A DNA stretch of 64,000 nt from Parashewanella sp965200795 (lineage in GTDB: Bacteria; Pseudomonadota; Gammaproteobacteria; Enterobacterales; Shewanellaceae). The stretch covers positions 1-64,000 of the forward strand of contig CBDAVB010000003.1 in the NCBI GenBank assembly GCA_965200795.1, written 5' to 3'. How positions within the stretch are numbered: the first letter of the stretch is position 1; every line of letters starts with the position of its first letter. Of the stretch, positions 53,886-63,286 are shown one piece after another. The position numbers were made by a program, and so were the translations under genes. The notes beneath the pieces are model-generated. The model did no database searches. It was not told the origin of the DNA and saw only the letters and a program-made list of their open reading frames with translations.

Positions 53886-54516
53886 TATGCGCCTCACAAG
53901 GTTGTGACTGACGGACGATAAAGTCAAAATTAGCTTTAATGAAAGTCAGTGTCTTATACACGGCTTTTACATAAGCTCTGGGCGTGATGGTAGCTCCGGT
54001 AAATTGATCAAATTCACCGCCGTCTTTTTTAACTTTCCATTGTTTCTTTGAAGTATTGTCAAGAGATTTACCGGCAAAGCTATTTACCCAGTCAGATTTG
54101 GATAGTTCAATTTTATCGCCTAAGCCGGGGGTCTCGTTTTGCTCTAAGGTTCTTACGCTCAGGACTCTGCCTGACTTATCGGCGGCGACAATGAGTTTAA
54201 TATTGCCGTTATAGCCATCCGGAGCGACGGATTCAATCGCAATCGCAGTCGCCCGCTTATCTTTATAGGCGACAAAAGCGGATACGGCTTCAGGTGTGCC
54301 TAACGCTTCTTGATTGACGATTAACCGGCAGCTTTTTACTAAATTATTATCGTGCAATCGCTGAGGCACAATCTGCCGCAGAACTTTAAGGCGCTGCAGT
54401 TGTTTTTGCTCAGTAATTTTATCTTCAGTAACCGTGTTAACCACTGAAACCGCCGCGGTACATAACATGGCGAAAATCGCTAGGATAATGCCGTTTTTTA
54501 AAACTGGATTCTTCAT
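53878..54516 (-). CDS. rnfG: Rnf electron transport complex subunit G (FMN protein)
   Basis: 212 residues with one N-terminal membrane anchor (GIILAIFAMLCTAAVSVV) and a periplasmic FMN-binding domain. The covalent flavin site is the Thr in FTGATITPRAYVKAV. NETPGLGDKIE is the other family block. Nine nt after rnfD, 8-nt overlap with rnfE. Confidence 0.96.
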   Translation of the reverse strand: MKNPVLKNGIILAIFAMLCTAAVSVVNTVTEDKITEQKQLQRLKVLRQIVPQRLHDNNLVKSCRLIVNQEALGTPEAVSAFVAYKDKRATAIAIESVAPDGYNGNIKLIVAADKSGRVLSVRTLEQNETPGLGDKIELSKSDWVNSFAGKSLDNTSKKQWKVKKDGGEFDQFTGATITPRAYVKAVYKTLTFIKANFDFIVRQSQPCEAHNG

Positions 54517-54525
54517 TATTTCACC

Positions 54526-55575
54526 TTACATCAAGCTTCTGTGACCGTAACTGCGAGGTCTGATGTAATAATCAATCAGAGGCGCGGCAAGGTTAGCCAG
54601 TAACACCGCAAACGCGAAAGCGTCCGGGTAGCCGCCGTAACCGCGAATGACGAACACACAGGCGCCGATGATAAAACCAAACAATAAACGGCCTTTATTG
54701 CTGGCGGCCGCCGTTACCGGATCGGTCGCGATAAAGAATGCCGCGAGCATGGTAGCGCCTGAAAACAGCTGATTAACCGGCGAAATATGAGTGTCCGGCT
54801 CAAGCAAAAAGCCAAAGCTGGTGAAGATGAATAAGGTAGCGATTATGCTTACCGGAATGTGCCAACGAATCAGCTTTAACTTAAGCATCGCAAAGCCGCC
54901 GAGCAAATAGCCCGCATTGATCCAAAACCAGCCTATGCCGTGATGACCATCAAACGCGGATTCTTTAAGAATTTCAGTGGAAGTCATTTTCATTAACAGG
55001 CCGGTTTTATAACTATCCAGCGGCGTAGCCATAGAAACACCGTCAATGGTTTGTTTCCAGTGATCGGCGGTATATCGGGTCAAGCCGAAAATGGCTTGCA
55101 AGCTATCGCTAAAGCCTGGCGGATAAGCGGCAATTTCAGACGGAGCGGTCCAGCTGGTCATCTGAAGCGGAAAAGACACCAGCAGCAAAACGTACGCCGC
55201 CATCGCCGGATTGAAAATGTTATTTCCTAAACCGCCGTACAGTTGTTTAACAATTACAACGGCAAAGGCGGTTCCGATAACAATCATCCACCACGGCGCC
55301 ATTGACGGAATCGCTATTGCGAGCAAGACAGCAGTGACAACCGCGCTGTAATCAGATAGCGCGTAACTGATACTTTTGTTACGTGCTTTCATGATGAGCG
55401 CTTCAGATGTCAGGGCAACGGCTACCGCTAAGATGATTTGGATGAAAGTACCCCAGCCAAAAAAGTAAAGCTGCGCGGCGATTCCCGGCAGTAAACATAA
55501 CAGTAAGCGCCGCATAACTTTATGGGTTTGCAGACTACTGTTGATATGCGGTGATGAGGCGATTTTAAATGCCAT
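54526..55575 (-). CDS. rnfD: Rnf electron transport complex subunit D
   Basis: A 349-residue membrane protein of the NqrB/RnfD family with about nine spans. The opening FKIASSPHINSSLQTHKVM is typical, GLGNNIFNPAMAAYVLLL and the flavin-attachment segment DGVSMATPLD are present (more usual is SGATPL), and the C-terminal GGYPDAFAFAVLLANLAAPLIDYY closes it. Six nt after rnfC. Confidence 0.96.
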   Translation of the reverse strand: MAFKIASSPHINSSLQTHKVMRRLLLCLLPGIAAQLYFFGWGTFIQIILAVAVALTSEALIMKARNKSISYALSDYSAVVTAVLLAIAIPSMAPWWMIVIGTAFAVVIVKQLYGGLGNNIFNPAMAAYVLLLVSFPLQMTSWTAPSEIAAYPPGFSDSLQAIFGLTRYTADHWKQTIDGVSMATPLDSYKTGLLMKMTSTEILKESAFDGHHGIGWFWINAGYLLGGFAMLKLKLIRWHIPVSIIATLFIFTSFGFLLEPDTHISPVNQLFSGATMLAAFFIATDPVTAAASNKGRLLFGFIIGACVFVIRGYGGYPDAFAFAVLLANLAAPLIDYYIRPRSYGHRSLM

Positions 55576-55581
55576 AATGGG

Positions 55582-57588
55582 TTATTGCTCCTCTGCGGCA
55601 AGCTTTTTCGCCTTAGCCTTGGCTACAGCGGCCGCGATTCTTGCTTTCTTTTGTTCTTCGGCTGATAACGCTCGCGATGATTCTGAGTCAGAGTCATTTG
55701 ATTGTTCAACAAGCTCAGTTTGTGTTTCTGCCCGTTGAGCTTGTTTCTTAGCCTCAGCTCTTTCTATGGCCGCCTTTATATTAGCTTTTTTGTCATCATC
55801 AGCAACTGAAGCGGCTGACTCTGTCGCTGTTTCATTAGCTTGAGTCGTTTGTCCTTGAGCTTTAGCGAGTTTTTTAGCTTTTGCACGCGCGACCGCTGCC
55901 GCAATCTGAGCCTTCTTATCTTTAGCTCCAGTTTCAGCCGTTTGTGAAGCTTCAGCGTTATCAGCTTGTTCAGCCGCGGCCGCTTTTTTAGCTTTAGCTC
56001 GTGCTACGGCTGCCGCGACTTGTGATTGCTTATCACCGGCGGGATCGGAAGCGTCATCAGCGGCTTTTTTCGCTTTCACCCTGGCCAATGCCGCCGCAAC
56101 CGCATCTTTATCACCGGATGACATATTCGCCTTACGGCGCTCAGCGGCTTTTCTGGCTTTTTCCTCGCGCTCACGTTTTTGTTTTTCCAGACGTTCTAAG
56201 CGTGCGTCAAAGCGTTTTTTGGCTTGTTCCGCTGCCATCTTCTCCTGCTGTTGTTTTCGGATCGCGGACTTGGCCACTCGGTAGTATTCAACAAGAGGAA
56301 TATCAGACGGGCAAACATAGCTACAACAGCCGCATTCAATACAATCTCTGAGGTTGTAGCTGGCGGCTTTATCGTATTCCCCGGCTTTGGCGTGCCAGAA
56401 GAGTTGTTGCGGTAACAGGCCCGCGGGGCAGGCTGCCGCGCACTCACCGCAGCGAATACACGCAAGCTCTTCGGCGTCTTTGCTGAATTCAGTTACGCTC
56501 GGGGCGATGATGCAGTTTGAGCCTTTTAAAATCGGCGCGTTCAGATCGGCCTGCATATGCCCCATCATCGGGCCGCCGACAATCAGTTTTAAATTGCGTT
56601 TATCTTTAACGCCGACGGATTCTAATAAGTGATTAATCGGTGTTCCGATCGGAACCCAGTAATTACCCGGTTTTTCAACATTTTCACCGGTGACGGTAAC
56701 CACTCGCTCAATCAGTGGTTTCTGCCGCTCGACGGCTTGTGCGATGGCCATTGAGGTTCCGACATTGTGAACCACGATACCTAACTGAGCCGGAATGCCG
56801 CCTGAAGGCACTTCCTTCCCCGTGAGGATTTGTATTAACTGCTTTTCACCACCGGAAGGGTATTTGGCCGGTACCACGGTGACTCTGGCCTTACTCGCCA
56901 GCGAACCATACTTAGCCAACGCTTTTGACATGGCCTGAGCGGCTTCCGGTTTGTTATCCTCAACGGCAATAATAAACCTGAGCGGATCAAGCAGTTTATC
57001 GATATGGATCATACCCTTAATGATGTCTTCGGCATGTTCCCGCATTAATCTGTCATCGGAGGTAATGTAAGGCTCGCATTCGATACCGTTAATGATCACC
57101 AGCTCAATATCACTGACCGGATTAAGTTTGATATGACTGGGGAAGGCGGCACCCCCCATGCCCGCGATACCGGACTCCCGAATTCGAGTCAGCATTTGCT
57201 CACTGCTTAAGGCATCAGTTTCATCGGCAGAAAATGGCAGCCATTCATCTTGACCGTCAGCCTCAAGTACAACACTTAAAACGGGAAGCGCTGAAGGGTG
57301 ATTACTGGCTCGTGGTTCGACAGCTTTAATAATGCCTGATGTCGGAGCATGCGCGGGTAAGTGACCGTTTCCTTCAGTTAATGGTTCACCCTTTAAAACA
57401 CGCTCACCGACCTGGTGTTTAAGTATACAATTTTGTCCGGCGGTCGGAACGGGGATAATAAATTCTTCAGCGAGCGGAAGCCTGTCAATATTCGTTTTAT
57501 TAGACAGGTGCTTGTTATCAAGCGGATGAATACCGCCTGAGTATGGCCACAGAGCTCCTTGATCAATTTGCTCCAATAAAGTTAACAC
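55582..57588 (-). CDS. rnfC: Rnf electron transport complex subunit C
   Basis: 668 residues from the GTG at 57588, chosen because AGAGGA lies 6 nt before it and the encoded N-terminus (VLTLLEQIDQGALWPYSGGIHP) fits the family; a longer frame into rnfB is rejected. It binds NADH and FMN through GGAAFPSHIKL and two [4Fe-4S] clusters (CIRCGECAAACP and CIECGCCSYVCP). The C-terminal 200 residues carry five Ala/Lys-rich repeats (such as AAAVARAKAKKLA) separated by acidic linkers, a tail known to be variable in gammaproteobacterial RnfC. It overlaps rnfB by 7 nt. Confidence 0.95.
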   Translation of the reverse strand: MLTLLEQIDQGALWPYSGGIHPLDNKHLSNKTNIDRLPLAEEFIIPVPTAGQNCILKHQVGERVLKGEPLTEGNGHLPAHAPTSGIIKAVEPRASNHPSALPVLSVVLEADGQDEWLPFSADETDALSSEQMLTRIRESGIAGMGGAAFPSHIKLNPVSDIELVIINGIECEPYITSDDRLMREHAEDIIKGMIHIDKLLDPLRFIIAVEDNKPEAAQAMSKALAKYGSLASKARVTVVPAKYPSGGEKQLIQILTGKEVPSGGIPAQLGIVVHNVGTSMAIAQAVERQKPLIERVVTVTGENVEKPGNYWVPIGTPINHLLESVGVKDKRNLKLIVGGPMMGHMQADLNAPILKGSNCIIAPSVTEFSKDAEELACIRCGECAAACPAGLLPQQLFWHAKAGEYDKAASYNLRDCIECGCCSYVCPSDIPLVEYYRVAKSAIRKQQQEKMAAEQAKKRFDARLERLEKQKREREEKARKAAERRKANMSSGDKDAVAAALARVKAKKAADDASDPAGDKQSQVAAAVARAKAKKAAAAEQADNAEASQTAETGAKDKKAQIAAAVARAKAKKLAKAQGQTTQANETATESAASVADDDKKANIKAAIERAEAKKQAQRAETQTELVEQSNDSDSESSRALSAEEQKKARIAAAVAKAKAKKLAAEEQ

Positions 57589-58154
57589 TGACGTTCCTCT
57601 TCCAGCAACATAACGGGAATCGCATTTAGCTTCCAATCCCAGTTTGTCATGTTTTGTTCTACAGGGATCATATCGATGCAATCAACAGGGCATGGCTCAA
57701 CGCATAGGTCGCAACCCGTGCAGTCTTTAGTGATCACGGTATGCATTAACTTGCCGGCACCGATGATAGCATCAACAGGACAAGCCTGAATACACTTAGT
57801 ACAGCCGATACATTCATCTTCCCGAATATACGCCACTTTTTTAACGCGGGATTCTTCACTGACATTCAAAGGCTCAGGATCAACACCCATAATATCAGCC
57901 AGTTTTTCCATTGTGGCCGTGCCGCCGGGAGGACATTTGTTGATTTTCTCACCATTAGAAATGGCTTCAGCATACGGGCGGCAACCAGGATAGCCGCATT
58001 GTCCGCACTGAGTCTGCGGTAATGTTGACTCTAACTGCTCAACAATCGGATTGCCCTCAACTTTGAATTTTTCAGAGGCATAACCTAATAAAAATCCGAA
58101 AATCAGGGCGATAACGGTTAAGACGATAATTGCGGTAAAAATATCGATAAACAT
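57582..58154 (-). CDS. rnfB: Rnf electron transport complex subunit B (ferredoxin-like)
   Basis: 190 residues with an N-terminal membrane anchor (FTAIIVLTVIALIFGFLLGYA), the CGQCGYPGCRPYAEAI cluster site and two ferredoxin clusters (CIGCTKCIQACP, CTGCDLCVEPCP). It passes electrons between RnfC and the membrane subunits. The start overlaps the rnfA stop. Confidence 0.97.
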   Translation of the reverse strand: MFIDIFTAIIVLTVIALIFGFLLGYASEKFKVEGNPIVEQLESTLPQTQCGQCGYPGCRPYAEAISNGEKINKCPPGGTATMEKLADIMGVDPEPLNVSEESRVKKVAYIREDECIGCTKCIQACPVDAIIGAGKLMHTVITKDCTGCDLCVEPCPVDCIDMIPVEQNMTNWDWKLNAIPVMLLEEERQC

Positions 58155-58732
58155 TATTTAACCAGCCCCGTGAATCCCATAAAGGCAAGTGACATTAAAC
58201 CGGCGGTGATCATGGCAATCGCGCCACCTTTAAACGGAGCCGGAACGTCAGCGGCTGCCAGCCGCTCGCGCATCGCGGAAAATAAAACTAAAACAACTGA
58301 AAAACCTACCGCGGCGCCGAAGCCGTAAACCGCCGATTCGAGAAAGTTATGTTTTTCATTGATGTTTAACAGTGCTACGCCTAAAACAGCGCAGTTAGTG
58401 GTAATCAGCGGTAAATAAATGCCTAAAGCGCGATACAGTGAAGCGCTGGTTCTCTGGACTGCCATTTCGGTAAATTGAACCACAACAGCGATCACCAAAA
58501 TAAAACTAATGGTTCTCAGGTAGGTAAGATCAAACGGAATAAGTACGTACACATTAACCAGGTAACTCAAGACAGAAGCCAGAGTTAAAACAAAAGTGGT
58601 TGCCATCGACATTCCGACGGCGGATTCAAGCTTGCCTGAAACTCCCATAAACGGGCATAAGCCAAGGAATTTAACCAGAACAAAATTATTTACCAGAACT
58701 GTGCTAATCAACAGCAGCAGATATTCAGTCAT
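58154..58732 (-). CDS. rnfA: Rnf electron transport complex subunit A
   Basis: A 192-residue membrane subunit, about six spans, paralogous to RnfE: FLGLCPFMGVSGKLESAVGMSMATTF and YLPLITTNCAVLGVAL. The first gene of rnfABCDGE-nth, all genes overlapping or nearly so, so one transcript starts above 58732. The complex couples ferredoxin/NADH electron flow to ion transport and in E. coli (Rsx) keeps SoxR reduced. Confidence 0.97.
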   Translation of the reverse strand: MTEYLLLLISTVLVNNFVLVKFLGLCPFMGVSGKLESAVGMSMATTFVLTLASVLSYLVNVYVLIPFDLTYLRTISFILVIAVVVQFTEMAVQRTSASLYRALGIYLPLITTNCAVLGVALLNINEKHNFLESAVYGFGAAVGFSVVLVLFSAMRERLAAADVPAPFKGGAIAMITAGLMSLAFMGFTGLVK

Positions 58733-59044
58733 TGCAAATCATAACAAATGAGTCTTACCGGCTATTATCGGCTTTTCTTATGATTTAAACAATATCTTGA
58801 CATAAATCCGCAGTCTATATTGCTGTATTTCTGCTCAAAATCTTACCCGGCAGAATTAAGCCGCTTCAGTCAGCTTAGGTAACGCGTTACAGAAACCTTA
58901 AGTCGTAACTAAAAGTTGCTCTGATTTCGTTTTTCTGTCTGATTTGCGGCAAAAACTGCGGCATTGATGCGTTCAGCTAAATCTAAGGGACGTGGCAGAA
59001 TTAACTATACAAGCTATACCAGCTATTTCGTCTTTGATTTATCG

Positions 59045-59083
59045 GCAAAAAGTCGCTGGATATCTGCCTTCGCAGGAATGACA
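59045..59083. repeat. CATTCC palindrome fragment
   Basis: CGCTGGATATCTGCC and CGCAGGAATGAC match the right half of the unit at 23535-23624. The remainder of the 367-bp gap 58733-59099 contains the rnf promoter region and no credible gene. Confidence 0.65.
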
Positions 59084-59099
59084 CATGAAGCCCGAAAAT

Positions 59100-59708
59100 T
59101 TATCTTGGTACATCTGGATCTGGAACCGCGGCTACCTTTATGGTAATTCCTATCGGCTCGGAAAGTGTACACGGAACTTCAAGTACATACTGGGTATGGA
59201 TGATGACGCCGTTTCCAGTAAAAAACTGTTTTAAAATGTCATCAGATTCTTTTTTTACATTATAGAAGGCTTTATCTTGCATCCCGTCTGAGTTCATAAG
59301 TCCGTTAGCAACACTGGCTCCAGCTAAAGCAGCTAAAACTGCGCCGAAAGGTCCTCCCGCTGAACCTATAAGAGCAAACGTCCCGATTGCAAAAGACTTA
59401 ACTGCTTTTGAAGCAGGTGTTGATCTGCCATAATCACTCGGGTCAATACCATTAGCTTGATAGCTGTCATTTATTCCTGAAGTTAATTTAACAACTTTAT
59501 ATTCATTAAAGTTTGTCTGAAGAAAGTATTTGTTTGTTCGGTTATAAAGATTAGCTAGTTGTTTATCTCTTATATAAAGAGCTACTTTCTTTACTTCATA
59601 GGACTCCTCCTCTGATTCAGTCGCCTCCTTATAGTTTTCATCATATTGTTTGTGGATTTCATTAAAATTTAATCCAGATGAATTAGTTAAAGTAACATGC
59701 GTACTCAT
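59100..59708 (-). CDS. Orphan protein with glycine-zipper-like segment
   Basis: 202 residues starting MSTHVTLTNSSGLN, with GAGG 9 nt before the ATG. An acidic, charged N-terminal third is followed by a hydrophobic, Gly/Ala-rich stretch at residues 104-138 (AIGTFALIGSAGG, GAVLAALAGASVANGLM) and a beta-type C-terminus (GVIIHTQYVLEVP). The Gly/Ala segment resembles glycine zippers and membrane-active segments. No signal peptide and not recognised. It lies between the rnf operon and an IS stack and has lower GC than rnf, so acquisition by transfer is possible. Confidence 0.65.
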   Translation of the reverse strand: MSTHVTLTNSSGLNFNEIHKQYDENYKEATESEEESYEVKKVALYIRDKQLANLYNRTNKYFLQTNFNEYKVVKLTSGINDSYQANGIDPSDYGRSTPASKAVKSFAIGTFALIGSAGGPFGAVLAALAGASVANGLMNSDGMQDKAFYNVKKESDDILKQFFTGNGVIIHTQYVLEVPCTLSEPIGITIKVAAVPDPDVPR

Positions 59709-59763
59709 TGTAGTAACCCTCAAGTTTTTTTATTCGTAACTAAAGTATCAATAGATTTATGTA

Positions 59764-59788
59764 AGATTAAATTAAATATGTTTAATCT
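59764..59788. promoter_or_regulatory. Inverted repeat AGATTAAA / TTTAATCT
   Basis: Perfect 8-bp arms with a 9-nt AT-rich spacer, about 55 bp upstream of the orphan gene's start. It may be an operator or an upstream terminator. Confidence 0.4.
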
Positions 59789-61244
59789 AATTCTTGCGCA
59801 GAGTAGTCTGTTGTCATAAGTTAAACCTTTACATCTACTTAAGGGACGTTGCGATTTAAATTGTAAACATCTGGCGAACACCGTCTAGCGCTTGGCGAAA
59901 TTCCAAGGCATTAACGGCTCCAGGTCGGTAGGATTTTTTACGAGTTCTTCAAACAAGAAAATGATGTAGTCATAAACATTCACGCCATTGGCTTTTGCGG
60001 TTTCCACCAAGCTGTAAAGCATTGCGCTGGCGTTAGCACCACGCTCCGTTTGTGAGAACATCCAATTTTTGCGTCCGATAACATAAACTTTATTGGCTCG
60101 CTCAGCTCGGTTGTTGTCAATATTCAATCTGCCATCCTCAAGGTAGCGCACCAGCTTATCCCATTGATTCAGGCAATACCTGACCGCCTTACCGGGTGCG
60201 GATTTCGGCAAGGTCTGGTTGACGGCTTTATCCAGCCATTTCTTAAAGGCTTCGAGTATTGGCTTAGACTGCTGCTGCCTGACTCGATATTTCTCAGCCG
60301 CTGATTTACCTTTGAGCCTCGATTCAATCGCGTACAGTTTTTGGATATAACTCAGCCCCTGATCCGCTTTGCCTGTTTTCCCTTCCGGCTGTATTTTTAT
60401 TGCCTTCACAAAACCACGGCGGCCGTGTGACCAGCACCCTACAAGCTTGGCTTGGGTCTTCTCATAAGCCTGATAACCATCGACTTGAAGATAGCCTTTG
60501 AATCCGTCTAAAAAGTCCGCGGTACACCGGGCCTTGCGGCTGTCATGATAGTCAAATAACACGATGTGCGGCGGACTGTTTTCGTGAGTATTTTCCGGCG
60601 GTGAATCCGCGCCACAGCAGTAAACCCACATGTAACAGTTCGTTTTATCGGCACTGTTGACCGTGTGCGTGGTCTCATCGGCAAAAATGTGGTCTTGTTT
60701 CAGTAAGATCCGGTGCCGGTAGCCGATAATCGGTTTGCAAAAATCACCGCATTTGAGCATCCGTTCACTCATGGTTTTATGGCTGAGCTCAATATCAAGC
60801 TGCTTCAGCATCATTGACTGGCGATAAAGCGGTAAACTGAACTGGTATTTATTGGTAATGATAAAGCTGAGCAAGCTCGGGGTGGCGATGCCTTTGTCTA
60901 TCACACACCCGGGCATTTTTTGCTGCTTGATGTGGTTTTCGGTGCCGTGCTGTTCGCAGTGTGAGCAGGCATATTTAGGGCGGACGTGCTCGATGACTTT
61001 CAGCTGAGCCGGGATGATTTCCAGTTTTTCGCTGATATCCTCGCCTATTTTATGAAGCTCGTGTCCGCGACAGTCGCGGTGCTTGTCATCGACATCATGG
61101 ATAACCGTTTCTCTCGGCAGGTTTTTGGATAAGGGTTGGCGTTTTGGTTTCCTACGCTCATAAGTGATGGTTTGAGTTTCATCGTTATCCCCGTTATCGC
61201 CGGTTTCATCGGGATCTAAAAGGGCTTCCGCTTCGTTAAATAAG

Positions 61245-62589
61245 GGCTCTTCGTCGTTTCATATGGATTTGAGTAGATCTGATACAGGGCTAGCAATCAT
61301 AAAAATCATGGTAATAAATGTTCCTGTATTACGATACCCTCTGGCTCGTGCTCTAGCCGCTTGAAATAGACTATTTAAACCTTCCATACGAGCATTCGTA
61401 TAAGTGGATGACCAGCGCTGTAAAATTCTCTCTGCATGCCTTTCCACAGTTGCAAGTGCTTTTCGAACGGGTTCTAACATCTCAATATCACCCAACTGCT
61501 CTTTTGCAAAATTAATGAAATACGTCAGCCTCCAGCGTGCAGCATGAGCGGTTTCAGCTTGACGTATCCACCTAAGTTGTTCCTTAATCCGCCAAGCTGT
61601 TGCTGTATTCAGGTCGCTGGATTCTAGCTCTGCAAGTGCTTCTTTTTGTTTCTCAGTAAATGAGCCATCTGCATTTTTTAGTACTGCCCAGCGCAGGCTC
61701 TTTGGATGCGGTTGGATTTTTCTCTCCGTTTTACGTACTTCATCAACCGCTTTAGTAAACAGTTGCACAACATGGAACCAATCAACCGTTACGTTAGCAT
61801 CCGGGAACTCTTCCTCTGTTGCTGACAGAAAGGCTCTTGACATATCACACACGACTTCAAGTACATTATCTGCTTTGCCTTGATGCTCTGTCAGAAAGGA
61901 CTTAAATCGCTTAACGGTTTCCTTACCTTTTCCGGGCGTAGCGAACACAACAGGCTTGTCTTTCTTGTCCATATCAATGAAAACAGTAACATAGTTGTGG
62001 CCACGTTTAGCCGCCGTTTCATCGAATCCAATAGCTTTAAGTGCTGACAAGTCCATCAATGCTAATGCCTTGCTGACGTAGTGTTTGATGATGCGCCAAA
62101 TACGTTTGTCACGAATTCCAACATATTCAGCACATGCCTTAACCGGCATTTCACGAGCCAGTACCAATACAGATTGTTCGAACAATAACGTGAATTTACT
62201 ACCCGCTCTCGCCCAAGGGACATTGACACGCTTAACGCCATGCTCAGCACATCGAGTTCTCGGGACGTTTGCTTTGATATAACAGTGATGCTGAAAGAAA
62301 TTGAGATGACGCCAAGTCAGCGATTTAAAGTCATGTGCCGGACAAGCTTTTGAGCAAGTCGGGCAGGGATACAAGCTTCCTCGTTCAGCTTCAATTTCGA
62401 GAACAAGTTCATTAGGTGAGGCTAATATATCCAGGTGTTGGTTAACCAACTTCCAAGGCGCTTCTATACCAAGGCCGAGCATCAAAACTTGATTTCCATC
62501 CATGTATTTACTTCCAACTCTTGACTGCAAAACTGGGTTTATTATCTCAGAAATAAATCCATTAAATCCACACTAAACGACGAAGAGCC
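61245..62589 (-). mobile_element. ISL3-family insertion sequence, copy 2 (1345 bp)
   Basis: Ends GGCTCTTCGTCGTTT and, as reverse complement, GGCTCTTCGTCGTTTAG. It is flanked by a perfect 8-bp direct repeat TAAATAAG (61237-61244 and 62590-62597), the length expected for ISL3. This proves simple transposition into IS66 tnpC. Confidence 0.96.
61259..62530 (-). CDS. ISL3-family transposase, copy 2
   Basis: Intact 423-residue transposase, the same as the copy at 3691-4962 except for Glu in place of Gly in SFTEKQKEA. Zinc-finger, HTH and DDE regions as described there. Confidence 0.93.
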   Translation of the reverse strand: MQSRVGSKYMDGNQVLMLGLGIEAPWKLVNQHLDILASPNELVLEIEAERGSLYPCPTCSKACPAHDFKSLTWRHLNFFQHHCYIKANVPRTRCAEHGVKRVNVPWARAGSKFTLLFEQSVLVLAREMPVKACAEYVGIRDKRIWRIIKHYVSKALALMDLSALKAIGFDETAAKRGHNYVTVFIDMDKKDKPVVFATPGKGKETVKRFKSFLTEHQGKADNVLEVVCDMSRAFLSATEEEFPDANVTVDWFHVVQLFTKAVDEVRKTERKIQPHPKSLRWAVLKNADGSFTEKQKEALAELESSDLNTATAWRIKEQLRWIRQAETAHAARWRLTYFINFAKEQLGDIEMLEPVRKALATVERHAERILQRWSSTYTNARMEGLNSLFQAARARARGYRNTGTFITMIFMIASPVSDLLKSI

Positions 62590-62916
62590 TAAATAAGTCA
62601 CCTTGCTGCGGGCATTGCTCTGAGCCGCGACCAAACTTATCGTGCTTCATTAAGCGCAACTGCTCCCGGAAATTGGCTAAAGCTTCCTTAAGCTCAGCGA
62701 ATTTTGGTCTTTTTCTTTGAGTTGATTATCCTTGACGGTGAGCTCAGTATCTTTTTGGGTTAACCGCTCCGCATCCGCTTCGATTTTGCGGCGAAGTTGC
62801 TTAATCAGCTTGAGTCTTTCCGGCACCATTCTGCGCTCCGCGAGTAATTGGGCTTGCAGCTCGGCGACGGTATCAGGAAGTGGCACATCAACAAACATTT
62901 TCATGAGTTCAGCTCC

Positions 62917-63144
62917 TTAACCAGCGTTGTCCTGAGTCACTTTTTTTTGGGATTTTTCGACACGGACAAAAGCGGAAGGCTGAGCCTGTTGGTGTACCGT
63001 TGAAAACTGGTGCAATCGGTAATGTTGAAGGTAGAAATCTCTGGCACGGATGTTTTGCTGCGCGCAAAACTCAGACACAGATAACCCCGAAGCGTGTTGA
63101 GCTTCAATGAGCCGCGGCCAGTCATCAGAATGTGGAAAATGCAT
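62917..63144 (-). CDS. IS66-family TnpA accessory protein
   Basis: 75 residues with the IS66 TnpA helix-turn-helix pattern: WPRLIEAQHASGLSVSEFCAQQNIRARDFYLQHYRL. It lies 12 nt before tnpC; the usual tnpB between them is missing. The family role is DNA binding in support of TnpC. Confidence 0.85.
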   Translation of the reverse strand: MHFPHSDDWPRLIEAQHASGLSVSEFCAQQNIRARDFYLQHYRLHQFSTVHQQAQPSAFVRVEKSQKKVTQDNAG

Positions 63145-63286
63145 TATTAAACTCCGAATTATTAGGACGGAGCAATAATGGCAAGGAAAAATTAAACAGA
63201 AAATACGCAGTTTAGCAGATGCTTACAATTTTACCGCAATAGTAATAGTATAGTTGAGTCCTTAGAATCGTTTATGTTGCTGCCGG

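Larger units (their letters stand above)
59885..62904 (-). pseudogene. IS66 TnpC transposase, split by ISL3 and frameshifted
   Basis: The N-terminal part starts at 62904 (MKMFVDVPLPDTVAELQAQL). One missing A in an AAAA run near 62703 throws the frame into LSLRKL and a stop. The correct frame continues FAELKEALANFREQL to QQGDLF, where ISL3 has inserted at 62590/61244. Beyond ISL3 the frame is open to 59885: FNEAEALLDPDET, CSHCEQHGTEN, then the DDE core ADETTHTVN, YLQVDGYQAYEK and NIDNNRAERANK. Without the two lesions it would be a full-length transposase. The base deletion could also be a sequencing error. Confidence 0.88.
59863..63226 (-). mobile_element. IS66-family element, interrupted by ISL3
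   Basis: Terminal repeats GTAAACATCTGGCGAACACC (left) and GTAAGCATCTGCTAAACTGC (reverse complement of the right end). It contains tnpA and tnpC but no tnpB between them. The tnpC gene is split by ISL3 copy 2. Confidence 0.85.

Noticed and set aside
58985..59000. AAGGGACGTGG near 58990 as another ISAzo13 end
   Set aside because: Only about 8 bp match and no further ISAzo13 sequence follows.
58964..59146. 60-codon plus-strand frame
   Set aside because: It includes the CATTCC palindrome (SAFAGMT is the usual false translation of that repeat) and overlaps the orphan gene.
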